Source of the DNA: Gaetbulibacter_A aestuarii
Lineage (GTDB): Bacteria; Bacteroidota; Bacteroidia; Flavobacteriales; Flavobacteriaceae
NCBI RefSeq assembly: GCF_039537665.1
Contig: NZ_BAABAY010000002.1
Span: 124,001-188,000, forward strand
Direction of reading: 5' to 3'
Length of the DNA stretch: 64,000 bases
Both the position numbers and the translations under genes were made by a program. The notes below the pieces were generated by a model. It was not told the origin of the DNA and ran no database searches. It was given only the letters and a program-made list of their open reading frames with translations. Shown in pieces: positions 51,710-60,130 of the stretch (within the stretch, counting starts at the first letter, position 1; every line of letters starts with the position of its first letter).

Positions 51710-52969
51710 ATGTCATTTCAATCTTTAGGCTTATCCGAAGCCTTGCTAAAAGCAGTTAGCGAAAAAGGATACACAACACCATCTCCCATACAACAAAAAG
51801 CCATTCCTCCCATTTTAGAAGGAAAAGATGTTTTAGCATCCGCCCAAACCGGAACGGGAAAAACAGCTGGTTTTACTTTACCTCTATTGCATATTCTTTC
51901 AGAGAATCCAAAAGGTAAGTTCAGACCAATAAGAGCTTTAATTCTAACCCCAACCAGAGAACTTGCCGCGCAGGTTTATAGTAATGTTAGGGAATATGGC
52001 GCTTTTTTAAATTTACGCTCAGCTGTTATTTTTGGTGGCGTTAATCAAAAACCCCAGGCAGCTTCTATTCGAAAAGGGGTTGATGTATTGGTAGCGACCC
52101 CCGGTCGCTTATTAGACCTTGTTAATCAAAATATCATTTCTTTAAAACGGGTTGAAATTTTTGTTCTGGATGAAGCCGATAGAATGCTCGATATGGGGTT
52201 TTTAAGAGATATTGAGCGCGTAATGAAGCTCATTCCCGACAAGCGTCAAAATCTCATGTTTTCTGCCACATTTTCCAAAGATATACGAAAACTGGCTCAG
52301 GGTATTCTAAACCATCCTGTTCAGGTTGAAGCCACTCCTGAGAATACGACCGTTGAAACCATAAACCAGAAAGTATTTCGGGTTGCGAAAGCGGCGAAAA
52401 CCGATTTAATTATCAAACTTATTTCTGATGGTAACTGGAAACAGGTCCTGGTTTTTACTCGAACCAAACACGGCGCCAACAAATTATGTCAAAAAATGGA
52501 AAAGGCCGGTATTTCTGCAGCGGCGATCCATGGAAATAAAAGTCAGGCTGCACGAACCAAAGCCCTGGCTGGGTTCAAACAATCTAAGGTACGTGTTTTA
52601 GTGGCCACCGATATTGCAGCACGGGGCCTGGACATTCCCTTATTGCCACATGTCATTAATTTTGAACTGCCCAACGTTCCCGAAGATTATGTGCATCGTA
52701 TTGGTAGAACAGGGCGTGCAGGAGCCTCCGGTGAAGCTTTGTCATTAGTAAGTGCCGATGAAACCTTGTTTTTAAAAGATATTGAAAAACTGATTGAAAT
52801 GACACTTCCGGTAACCATCGTTGAAGGTTTTGAACCGGATCCAAATGCATCAACAGCCCCAAGAAAGCAGGGTGGCGGAAATCGCTCCGGAAACCATGGG
52901 AATAAGCCTTCAGGAAATTCAAGAAAATCTAAAAACAAATCTTTTCAAAGACGTTCCAGACGTAATTAA
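51710..52969 (+). CDS. rhlE: DEAD-box ATP-dependent RNA helicase RhlE
   Basis: The 419-aa protein has the Q motif (PSPIQQKAIPPI), motif I AQTGTGKTAGF, DEAD, SAT, and HRIGRTGRAG (motif VI), then a basic C-terminal tail (about 385-419) rich in Gly, Asn, Ser and Arg. It unwinds RNA duplexes, with a role in ribosome assembly or cold adaptation. The 5' leader of about 75 nt may carry control. Convergent with the pullulanase gene. Confidence 0.95.
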   Translation: MSFQSLGLSEALLKAVSEKGYTTPSPIQQKAIPPILEGKDVLASAQTGTGKTAGFTLPLLHILSENPKGKFRPIRALILTPTRELAAQVYSNVREYGAFLNLRSAVIFGGVNQKPQAASIRKGVDVLVATPGRLLDLVNQNIISLKRVEIFVLDEADRMLDMGFLRDIERVMKLIPDKRQNLMFSATFSKDIRKLAQGILNHPVQVEATPENTTVETINQKVFRVAKAAKTDLIIKLISDGNWKQVLVFTRTKHGANKLCQKMEKAGISAAAIHGNKSQAARTKALAGFKQSKVRVLVATDIAARGLDIPLLPHVINFELPNVPEDYVHRIGRTGRAGASGEALSLVSADETLFLKDIEKLIEMTLPVTIVEGFEPDPNASTAPRKQGGGNRSGNHGNKPSGNSRKSKNKSFQRRSRRN

Positions 52970-52993
52970 CCACGTTTTATGATGGGTTTAAAC

Positions 52994-54967
52994 TTATTCT
53001 TGATAGGCTATGAACATAGATTGTGCAGGAACCATAACTGATTTTTCAATAGTTTTGCCGTTTTCCAGGGTAAATTTATCTCCGCTAACAGCCTGTTGCC
53101 AAATACCGTCCAATGTTAATTTGTATGGATCTTTATTGGCATTGTAAACTACAAAAATGGTTTTCCAGGAATCACCATTGGCGTTGTTACTTATTTCGTA
53201 ACTGATCAAACCATCTTTTACGGTTTTGAATTTCAAATTATTTTGAACGTCTGCTGCTGAGGTCATCCGCAATGCCGGATGCGCCTTACGCAATTTTATG
53301 AGATTTTCATAATAGGCTACCACATCAGCGTGATCAACTTTCCAATGCCAGTTAATTTCATTGATACTGTCAGGTGAATTAAAGGAGTTTTCTATCCCTT
53401 GTTTGGTTCGTAACATTTCCGAACCGGCATGTAAAAAGGCAACTCCTTGGGAGGTTAATATAATGGCATTGGCCAGTTTATCCATAGCTTCCAGACTACC
53501 AACTGTTTGATTTTCTGTAGATAATTTTAATTTGTCATACAAAGTATTATTGTCATGACAAGACACATAACTAACCGATTGCCAAGGGTTTTCGGTCCAC
53601 GGTTTATCAGAATAATTAACCTTTTTGTAATTGATCTGTGGATGCTGAATGGCTCCAACAACACCAGATTTTATAGATTCTTCCGTACCTTTTTTACCAC
53701 TAACAAAGCCTTTGTCCTTTTCTTCAAAAACGGAGCCTTTTAAGCCATCACGGATATCATCGCTAAATGCCGAAACCTGAGGCATTTTAAAGGTGTTTTT
53801 CTTTAAGGCTTTTTGTTCGTCAGGTAGGGGAGAGTTTCCAGCAGTCCAACCTTCACCATAAATGATGGCATTCGGATTTATCACTTTTACCGAAGCGGTT
53901 ATTTCGTTCATGGTTTCGATATCGTGGATGCCCATTAAATCGAAGCGAAAGCCATCCAAATGATATTCTTTGGCCCAATAACTTACGGAGGCTATCATGA
54001 ATTTACGCATCATTTCTTTTTCGGATGCGGTTTCATTACCACAAGCTGAGGCATCTGAATAGCTACCATCTTCGTTCATACGATAATAATATTCCGGGGC
54101 TTCTAAATTAAAATTTGATTCTTTTGTCCGTCCGGTATGATTGTAAACCACATCTAAAATAACACCAATCCCATGGTCGTGAAAGGCTTTTACCATGGTT
54201 TTAAATTCTTTGATGCGTACATCGGCATGATACGGATCCGTGGAAAAAGACCCTTCCGGAACGTTATAATTTTGAGGATCGTAACCCCAGTTGTATTGCG
54301 GTTGATCTAGTTTTGTTTCATCAATAGAATAATTATCAAAAGCCGGAAGAATGTGTACATGCGTCACTCCCAGTTCTTTGATATGGTCAATACCCGTTGA
54401 GACACCTTGTGGACCTGTCCTTCCCGATTCTACCAAACCAAGAAATTTACCGGGATAGCTGGAACCGGCTTCGGGTTGGATCGTCATGTCCCGAACTTGT
54501 AATTCGTAAATAATCGCTTCGTTAGGATATTTTAATTTTGGTCCCTGATCGTCTGTCCAGCCCTGAGGATTTGTGCTATTCAGATCTAAAACCATAGCAC
54601 GTTTTCCATTAATACCAACAGCCTGTGCATAAATGCCGGGAGTTTCATCCAGCCATTGTCCGTTTACATTAATTTGATAGGTGTAATACACTCCGGCCAG
54701 GTCACCTTCTAGTGTTTTGTGCCAAACATGATCGTTACCTTCCTCTAAAAATTCCGTTTGATATGCTGAACCATCAGTACCGTTATTATAAAGATTTAGC
54801 TTTACTTTTTCCGCCGTAGGCGACCATAACTTAAAAGTTGTGGCTTCTTTAGTATAATCCAACCATAAATTGGTGTCGTAGGCTGTTTTCGTCATTTGTT
54901 TTTCTTTAGTGTCTTTACAGGAGGTAGCAACGATGGTGAGGAGCAAAAAACTTAATATCAGTCTCAT
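52994..54967 (-). CDS. pulA: Type I pullulanase (GH13), lipoprotein
   Basis: The 657-aa protein has a lipoprotein signal with lipobox VATSC (Cys17), a CBM48-like N-terminal domain (WSPTAEKVKLNLYNNG), and a GH13 barrel with the pullulanase-specific YNWGYDPQNYNVPEGS, VILDVVYNHTG, nucleophile Asp in DGFRFDLMGIHD, acid Glu in IYGEGWT and SCHDNNTL. It cuts alpha-1,6 branches of pullulan, starch or glycogen at the cell surface. It lies 1 bp downstream of trmL, so it probably shares its transcript. No SusC/SusD genes are nearby. Confidence 0.95.
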   Translation of the reverse strand: MRLILSFLLLTIVATSCKDTKEKQMTKTAYDTNLWLDYTKEATTFKLWSPTAEKVKLNLYNNGTDGSAYQTEFLEEGNDHVWHKTLEGDLAGVYYTYQINVNGQWLDETPGIYAQAVGINGKRAMVLDLNSTNPQGWTDDQGPKLKYPNEAIIYELQVRDMTIQPEAGSSYPGKFLGLVESGRTGPQGVSTGIDHIKELGVTHVHILPAFDNYSIDETKLDQPQYNWGYDPQNYNVPEGSFSTDPYHADVRIKEFKTMVKAFHDHGIGVILDVVYNHTGRTKESNFNLEAPEYYYRMNEDGSYSDASACGNETASEKEMMRKFMIASVSYWAKEYHLDGFRFDLMGIHDIETMNEITASVKVINPNAIIYGEGWTAGNSPLPDEQKALKKNTFKMPQVSAFSDDIRDGLKGSVFEEKDKGFVSGKKGTEESIKSGVVGAIQHPQINYKKVNYSDKPWTENPWQSVSYVSCHDNNTLYDKLKLSTENQTVGSLEAMDKLANAIILTSQGVAFLHAGSEMLRTKQGIENSFNSPDSINEINWHWKVDHADVVAYYENLIKLRKAHPALRMTSAADVQNNLKFKTVKDGLISYEISNNANGDSWKTIFVVYNANKDPYKLTLDGIWQQAVSGDKFTLENGKTIEKSVMVPAQSMFIAYQE

Positions 54968-54968
54968 T

Positions 54969-55427
54969 TTAGTGGTGTTTAAGTTGGTTCAGCCCTTCGT
55001 AAACCACAATGCTGACAGCATTGGCGAGGTTTAGGCTTCGAACGTGGGGACTAAAAATAGGAATTTTATAGGTATGTTGAATATGTTTTTTAAGTAGTGT
55101 CTTTGGCAGACCAACAGATTCCTTTCCAAAAATTAAAAAAAGGTCCTCTTCATAGGGAATATCCCAGTAGTCACTGGCACCGTGACTGGATAAAAAGGCC
55201 ATCGATTTACCTTCATGTTTTCTAAAAAAAGCCTCGGAGTTTTCGTAATAATGAACCGGAAGATGATCCCAGTAATCCAAACCGGCACGTTTCAACCTTG
55301 TGTCATTAATTTCGAAGCCAAAGGGTTTTACCAGGTGAAGTTCCGCACCGGAGGCCAATGCCAAACGCCCAATATTTCCTGTGTTATTTGGGATTTCAGG
55401 TTCGATTAATACAATGTGTAAGGCCAT
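54969..55427 (-). CDS. trmL: tRNA (cytidine(34)-2'-O)-methyltransferase
   Basis: The 152-aa SPOUT methyltransferase has EPEIPNNTGNIGRLA at the N-terminus, LIFGKESVGLP and the C-terminal knot segment PHVRSLNLANAVSIVVYE. It methylates the wobble nucleotide of tRNA-Leu. It is followed after 1 bp by pullulanase, with no functional connection. Confidence 0.96.
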   Translation of the reverse strand: MALHIVLIEPEIPNNTGNIGRLALASGAELHLVKPFGFEINDTRLKRAGLDYWDHLPVHYYENSEAFFRKHEGKSMAFLSSHGASDYWDIPYEEDLFLIFGKESVGLPKTLLKKHIQHTYKIPIFSPHVRSLNLANAVSIVVYEGLNQLKHH

Positions 55428-55456
55428 GAATTTTTTAGAGTTTGTAGCCCAAATAT

Positions 55457-55492
55457 AAAAGAACCTGCTCTAAAATTAGAACAGGTTCTTTT
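55457..55492 (-). terminator. Rho-independent terminator after the 46-aa gene
   Basis: 11-bp arms AAAAGAACCTG (55457-55467) and CAGGTTCTTTT (55482-55492) pair, with a further inner TCTAA/TTAGA pairing and T-runs on each side. It lies 24 bp after the small gene's stop and 30 bp before trmL starts. Confidence 0.8.
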
Positions 55493-55515
55493 TTAAATTT
55501 TAATGCTCAGGAGTT

Positions 55516-55656
55516 TTATTTTTTATTTTGTTGATCTTTAATTGTTTTCTCATCAATATCAAAATCATTTTTCTCCTGATGCGTATTCCCTTCCGGGTTT
55601 AAGGGTTGTTTTTGCTCTTTTGTTCTTTCGAATTTTCTATCTCTTATAGTTTCCAT
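55516..55656 (-). CDS. Small hydrophilic protein of 46 residues, unknown function
   Basis: A complete small frame starts at the ATG 55656-55654 and ends in TAA at 55518-55516. The product begins METIRDRKFERTKEQ, contains LNPEGNTHQEK, and ends KDQQNKK. It has no Cys or Trp, no hydrophobic segment and very high charge, so it is likely disordered or a binding peptide. An A/G-rich site (AAAGAAAG) precedes the start and a strong terminator follows on the same strand; this support for a real transcript is why I list it. I do not recognise a family. Confidence 0.6.
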   Translation of the reverse strand: METIRDRKFERTKEQKQPLNPEGNTHQEKNDFDIDEKTIKDQQNKK

Positions 55657-55747
55657 AATCTTTCTTTTTTTGGGTTCATTAGAAGGTACAGAAATAAGAC
55701 TAAAATTCTATTAAATCTATCTTAAAACCAAAGGATTAAATGTTAAA

Positions 55748-56479
55748 TCAGTCTACCTGATACGTTAATTTCATGGTAATGGATGCTGTTTTTTCTTTGG
55801 AAGAGGTATTGTGCGTTCCGCCCCAGGAATAATCCTCGTTTGAGTACTGTCCTAATATTTGGAACACACCCATTTGAGCATTAGATAATGCGCCTAATTT
55901 TGCACCTGAATTCTCAGCAATGCTCTGGGCTCTCACACGGGCATTGTCCGTAGCACGCGAGACCATCTCAATTTTAAGATCTTCCAGTTTGGTGTAATAA
56001 TAACGTGGTGACGACGAGTATAATTGAATCCCTTTGTTGAGTAATTCCGTGATCTCTCTTGAAATTTTCTCAACTTTTTCCACTTCTGTTGATTTAATTT
56101 GAACCGTTTGGTCCAGGTCGTAACCAATAAATTCCTCTCCAATATATTTACCGTCGTTGGAATATTTATTTTTTGTCTTTTTAGAAGAGGTTACTGCCGA
56201 AAAAACCAAAACGCTATCGGGTAATCCTTTGGATGTTAAATATTCAGAAATCGTTTCTTTATCCCGTTTTAGATCAGAATAGGCTTGTTTGAGATCCTTG
56301 TTGACCTGTGAAAATCGGGCTTCCCAAACGATAAGGTCTGAGGTGAAGTTCGTTTGCCCCAAACCTGTTACCGCGATGTTTCCGGGTTTGTTGTTTCTGT
56401 TGATAACGGCATATCCAAGTACGATGGATGCCACTACGATGGCCACGGCAAATACCACGGCAGTCATTTGTTTTTTCAT
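55748..56479 (-). CDS. SIMPL domain (DUF541) exported protein
   Basis: The 243-aa protein has an N-terminal membrane anchor or signal (about 7-27) and a SIMPL domain: GNIAVTGLGQTNFTSDLIVWEARF, the helix KQAYSDLKRDKETISEYLTSKGL, and ARVRAQSIAENSGAKLGAL near the C-terminus. SIMPL (BP26-like) proteins form periplasmic oligomers of uncertain function, linked to oxidative stress in some species. Alone, with no clear partner. Confidence 0.92.
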   Translation of the reverse strand: MKKQMTAVVFAVAIVVASIVLGYAVINRNNKPGNIAVTGLGQTNFTSDLIVWEARFSQVNKDLKQAYSDLKRDKETISEYLTSKGLPDSVLVFSAVTSSKKTKNKYSNDGKYIGEEFIGYDLDQTVQIKSTEVEKVEKISREITELLNKGIQLYSSSPRYYYTKLEDLKIEMVSRATDNARVRAQSIAENSGAKLGALSNAQMGVFQILGQYSNEDYSWGGTHNTSSKEKTASITMKLTYQVD

Positions 56480-56522
56480 GTGTTTGTTTTTAATGTTTTT
56501 TAATTGTCACATGTAACCTTTG

Positions 56523-56569
56523 ATGCTTAAGTAATAAGTCTAGTTTGTGCTATTGACTTATTAAAGCAT
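56523..56569 (-). other. Imperfect hairpin at the 3' end of the trp operon
   Basis: ATGCTT (56523-56528) with AAGCAT (56564-56569), and AATAAGTC (56533-56540) with GACTTATT (56555-56562), form an imperfect two-part stem with a 14-nt loop. It lies 43 bp after the trpA stop codon. There is no clear U-tract, so it may be a processing or stability structure as well as a terminator. Confidence 0.4.
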
Positions 56570-56611
56570 TTTGGTTTCATTGAAGTGAATGTTTTTAAGT
56601 GAGACGTTTTG

Positions 56612-57373
56612 TTAACGGATGGATTTAACAAAGTCTGCGATCTTGCCGACGCCGTTTTTCGTTAAGAATTTAATGAAAGCACTTCCGATAATTGCTCCTT
56701 TGGCATACTGCGTAGCTTCTGTATAGGATTTGTTATCTGAAATTCCGAAACCAACAATTTGCGGATTGTTAAGACCCATATTATGTATACGTTGGAAATA
56801 GTCTTTTTGGTCGTCGCCAAAACCGGAAGTATTTCCGGTAACGCTCGCAGAACTAACCATATAGATAAATCCGTTGGAAACCGAATCAATAAACCGGATG
56901 CGATCGTCGCTGGTTTGCGGTGTAATTAAAAACACATTGATGAGGCCGTATTTTTTAAAAATAGCCTGGTATTCGTCGTGATAAACGTCTACAGGTAGAT
57001 CAGGAATAATGAGGCCGTCGATCCCAATTTCCTCACACTTTTTACAAAATGCTTCCACGCCATATTGTAACATTGGATTAAAATAGCCCATGATAATGAG
57101 TGGAATATTCACCGTTTTGCGGATATCTTTTAATTGGTTGAAAAGAATTTCTGTGGTCATCCCGTTTTTTAAAGCAGCTGTAGAACTGTTTTGGATGGTA
57201 GGACCATCGGCGAGCGGGTCGCTAAAAGGAAGTCCGATCTCGATCATGTCGATACCATTTTTTTCGAGATCTTGAATGATACTTACCGTATCGTTCAGAT
57301 CCGGATATCCGGCGGTAAAATATATGGATAGGAGTTTTTTATCCTCCTGAAGTTTTTCTTTTATTCTATTCAT
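56612..57373 (-). CDS. trpA: Tryptophan synthase alpha chain
   Basis: The 253-aa TIM-barrel protein has catalytic Glu45 in MIEIGLPFSDPLADGP and Asp56 in the same segment, then GFIYMVSSASVTGNTSGF. It releases indole from indole-3-glycerol phosphate and passes it to the beta subunit. Last gene of the trp operon. A 125-bp gap with a repeat separates it from trpB, whereas trpE to trpF are tightly packed. Confidence 0.98.
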   Translation of the reverse strand: MNRIKEKLQEDKKLLSIYFTAGYPDLNDTVSIIQDLEKNGIDMIEIGLPFSDPLADGPTIQNSSTAALKNGMTTEILFNQLKDIRKTVNIPLIIMGYFNPMLQYGVEAFCKKCEEIGIDGLIIPDLPVDVYHDEYQAIFKKYGLINVFLITPQTSDDRIRFIDSVSNGFIYMVSSASVTGNTSGFGDDQKDYFQRIHNMGLNNPQIVGFGISDNKSYTEATQYAKGAIIGSAFIKFLTKNGVGKIADFVKSIR

Positions 57374-57410
57374 GATTTAGCAGTTATGCATATGAATGGG
57401 AGTTCTACAG

Positions 57411-57493
57411 TCGCGTTAGGGATTGCAGCGGTATCCTTTTTTGACGGAGGAAAAAAAGATTTAGCGGAAAGCCCGACCTGCAAGGGAACGCCC
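57411..57493 (-). repeat. Structured interspersed intergenic repeat, copy 2
   Basis: The element occupies nearly all of the trpB-trpA gap. Read on the minus strand it begins GGGCGTTCC, continues GTCGGGCTTTCCGCTAAATC, has a T-rich/A-rich hairpin (CTTTTTT 57436-57442 with AAAAAAG 57452-57458), and ends GCTGCAATCCCTAACGC. The same blocks occur in the same order in copy 1 (6026-6119). The GC hairpin of copy 1 is shorter or lost here. Confidence 0.85.
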
Positions 57494-57498
57494 ATAAT

Positions 57499-58680
57499 TT
57501 AAATATTAAAATAGTCGATATAATTTTGTAAATCTTTGTCGCCACGACCCGATAAACTCATCACGATCACGTCGTTTGGTTTAAAGGTTTTATGCTTGAA
57601 AATAGCCAGCGCGTGCGAGGTTTCGATGGCTGGAATGATGCCTTCGAGTTTCGATAATTCGAGACCGGCTTCCATGGCGTCGTCGTCGGTAATGGACATA
57701 AATTCCGCCCGACCGGTTTTGGATAAATGCGCGTGCATGGGGCCAACGCCGGGATAATCGAGGCCCGCAGAAATGGAGTAGGGCTCGGTGATCTGGCCAT
57801 CAGGCGTTTGCATGAGTAAGGTTTTGCATCCGTGGATGATACCCTCTTTTCCGAGGACGGAAGTTGCAGCACTCTCACCGGAATTGATGCCTTTTCCGGC
57901 AGCTTCAACGGCAATTATACCCACATCTTCGTTATGCAAATAATGGTAATAGGTACCCGCGGCGTTACTACCACCACCGATACAGGCCACCACATAATCC
58001 GGGTTTTCGCGACCTTCCTGCTCCTGGAGTTGCCATTTGATCTCTTCGGAGATCACGGCTTGAAAACGGGTTACCATATCCGGATAAGGGTGCGGACCGA
58101 TAGCCGAACCGATGATATAATGTGTGTTTACAGGGTTGTTTATCCAATCGCGAATGGCTTCGTTGGTGGCGTCTTTTAAAGTACGGCTTCCGGAAAGTGC
58201 GGGTACCACTTTGGCACCTAGCATTTTCATGCGGGCTACATTCGGGGCTTGACGCGCGATGTCGATCTCGCCCATATAAACGATACATTCCATACCCATA
58301 AGGGCGCAAACTGTTGCCGTGGCCACACCATGCTGTCCGGCACCGGTTTCCGCGATAATGCGCGTTTTACCAAGGCGCTTGGCCATTAAAATCTGACCAA
58401 TCGTATTATTGATCTTATGGGCACCGGTGTGATTTAAATCTTCGCGTTTGAGGTAAATTTTGGTATTGTATTTTTCTGAAAGGCGCTTTGCAAAATACAG
58501 GGGCGAAGGACGCCCTACATAATCTTTTAGCAGTTGTTTGAACTCCTTTTGGAATTCGGGTTCATTCATGACCTTCAAATAATTCTGGCGCAATTCTTCC
58601 ACATTCGGATAGAGCATTTCCGGTATGAATGCGCCACCGAATTCGCCGTAATAACCTTTTTCGTTTACGTTATATTTCAT
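57499..58680 (-). CDS. trpB: Tryptophan synthase beta chain
   Basis: The 393-aa fold-type II PLP enzyme has GRPSPLYFA, Schiff-base Lys89 in LNHTGAHKINNTIGQ, GAGQHGVATA, and CIGGGSNAAGTYYHY. It condenses indole with serine. Its start overlaps the trpF stop by 4 bp. The gene looks richer in G+C than its neighbours, and long antisense open frames exist within it, probably as a by-product of codon use. Confidence 0.99.
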   Translation of the reverse strand: MKYNVNEKGYYGEFGGAFIPEMLYPNVEELRQNYLKVMNEPEFQKEFKQLLKDYVGRPSPLYFAKRLSEKYNTKIYLKREDLNHTGAHKINNTIGQILMAKRLGKTRIIAETGAGQHGVATATVCALMGMECIVYMGEIDIARQAPNVARMKMLGAKVVPALSGSRTLKDATNEAIRDWINNPVNTHYIIGSAIGPHPYPDMVTRFQAVISEEIKWQLQEQEGRENPDYVVACIGGGSNAAGTYYHYLHNEDVGIIAVEAAGKGINSGESAATSVLGKEGIIHGCKTLLMQTPDGQITEPYSISAGLDYPGVGPMHAHLSKTGRAEFMSITDDDAMEAGLELSKLEGIIPAIETSHALAIFKHKTFKPNDVIVMSLSGRGDKDLQNYIDYFNI

Positions 58681-59348
58681 GATTTCTGAACGTCCTGAGC
58701 GGACAAAAATTTATGTGTTTTAAATGCTTTTAATTTATCACTATTCTTTAATCCCGGAGCGTCTTCAAATTGGCTATTCACATCAATGGCGTAGCAGTAT
58801 TTGGAAGCCTCACTCTGTATAAATTCGTTTAATTTTTCAACCTCTTCAAGTCCGATACCTCCACTTAAGAAAAATGGTTTTGTGGATGGATAGGATTTGA
58901 GAATATTCCAATCGAAGGTATAACCGTTACCGCCGGGTAAGGGTCCTTTGGTATCGAATAGAAAGTAATCACAAACCACTTCATACGGTTTTAGACCTTC
59001 GAAATTGAAGTCGTTTTTGATCGAAAATACTTTGATGATCTCCAGTGTTTTGTTCGGGTTGTTAGTTTTAAATACTTCTTTTAATTCTCTGCAAAATTCG
59101 GGAGATTCATTTCCGTGTAACTGCACGGCTTTGAATTTGAATTTTGAGATATTGTCCATGATGTTGTCGATGGTTTCATTAACGAAAACACCTGTTTTAA
59201 TAATGGCTTCTGAAATGTTAGGAATGCTGTCGATATCAAAATTGCGGGCTGACTTTTCATAAAAGATAAAACCCAGATAGTCCGGTTGCAAAGCCGCGAC
59301 GGCCTTGATATTATCCTGATATTTCATGCCGCACACTTTCAGTTTCAT
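58677..59348 (-). CDS. trpF: Phosphoribosylanthranilate isomerase
   Basis: The 223-aa TIM-barrel enzyme begins MKLKVCGMKYQDNI with the catalytic Cys, and has QLHGNESPEFC, FLFDTKG and FLSGGIGLEEV, then AIDVNSQFEDAPGLKNSDKL. It has a C-terminal extension (about 12 residues) encoded partly by a short sequence (58689-58704) that nearly repeats one in the rhlE leader. It overlaps trpC and trpB by 4 bp each. Confidence 0.97.
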   Translation of the reverse strand: MKLKVCGMKYQDNIKAVAALQPDYLGFIFYEKSARNFDIDSIPNISEAIIKTGVFVNETIDNIMDNISKFKFKAVQLHGNESPEFCRELKEVFKTNNPNKTLEIIKVFSIKNDFNFEGLKPYEVVCDYFLFDTKGPLPGGNGYTFDWNILKSYPSTKPFFLSGGIGLEEVEKLNEFIQSEASKYCYAIDVNSQFEDAPGLKNSDKLKAFKTHKFLSAQDVQKS

Positions 59349-60130
59349 TGTTCTAAAGCTTTAATGAATGCTTTGGCTGAAGCCCCCGGATTTTCGGTTT
59401 TCATAAAATTCTCTCCAATTAAAAAGCCGCGAAAACCGTAATCTTTCAATACAGAAATTGGTTCGATGGCACTAATACCACTTTCTGAAACCTTTACGAA
59501 ATCGTCCGGGATTATTTGGCTCAGGTTTTTACTGGTGTCTAAACTTACTTCAAACGTTTTTAAATTGCGGTTGTTCACACCGAGCATGTCCAAACTGGGC
59601 ATGATGGATTTTTGTAATTCCGCTTCGTTATGAACTTCTAACAAAACATCGAGATTCAAACTTTTAGCTAATTCTGAAAACTGTTTGATCTCTTCTTTTG
59701 AAAGGATGGCTGCGATCAATAAAATAACATCGGCACCATAGGCTTTGGCTTCGATAATTTGATATTCATCGATTATGAATTCCTTGCGTAATAAGGGTAA
59801 ATTACAACTGGCACGCGCTGTTAGTAGATCGTCCAGAGAACCTCCAAAATATTTTCCATCGGTAAGTACGGACATACCACAAACACCGGCATCTTCATAG
59901 CCACGTGCCACATCCTGAACATTCAAATTATTGTTGATGATCGATTTTGAAGGCGACCGTCGCTTATGTTCTGCAATGATCCCGGAGGTACTTGTTTTTA
60001 ATCGCTCGGCCAAAGAAATGGTATCGCGTTCGAATAAAACGGAATGTTCCAGTTGAGACACCGGAATCAGTCCTTTTCTAAGATTGACCTCTTTGCGTTT
60101 ATCTGCTGTTATGTTATCTAAAATGTTCAT
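59345..60130 (-). CDS. trpC: Indole-3-glycerol phosphate synthase
   Basis: The 261-aa TIM barrel has IIAEHKRRSPSKSII with the catalytic Lys, SVLTDGKYFGGS, PLLRKEFIIDEYQI, and GVNNRNLKTFEVSL followed by SESGIS. It closes the indole ring from carboxyphenylamino-deoxyribulose phosphate. It shares one base with the trpD stop and overlaps trpF by 4 bp. Confidence 0.98.
   Translation of the reverse strand: MNILDNITADKRKEVNLRKGLIPVSQLEHSVLFERDTISLAERLKTSTSGIIAEHKRRSPSKSIINNNLNVQDVARGYEDAGVCGMSVLTDGKYFGGSLDDLLTARASCNLPLLRKEFIIDEYQIIEAKAYGADVILLIAAILSKEEIKQFSELAKSLNLDVLLEVHNEAELQKSIMPSLDMLGVNNRNLKTFEVSLDTSKNLSQIIPDDFVKVSESGISAIEPISVLKDYGFRGFLIGENFMKTENPGASAKAFIKALEQ

Noticed and set aside
57567..58309. 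Antisense frames of 113-115 aa within trpB on both strands
   Set aside because: Result of the high G+C codon use of trpB; low-complexity Arg/Pro/Ser-rich translations with no motif.
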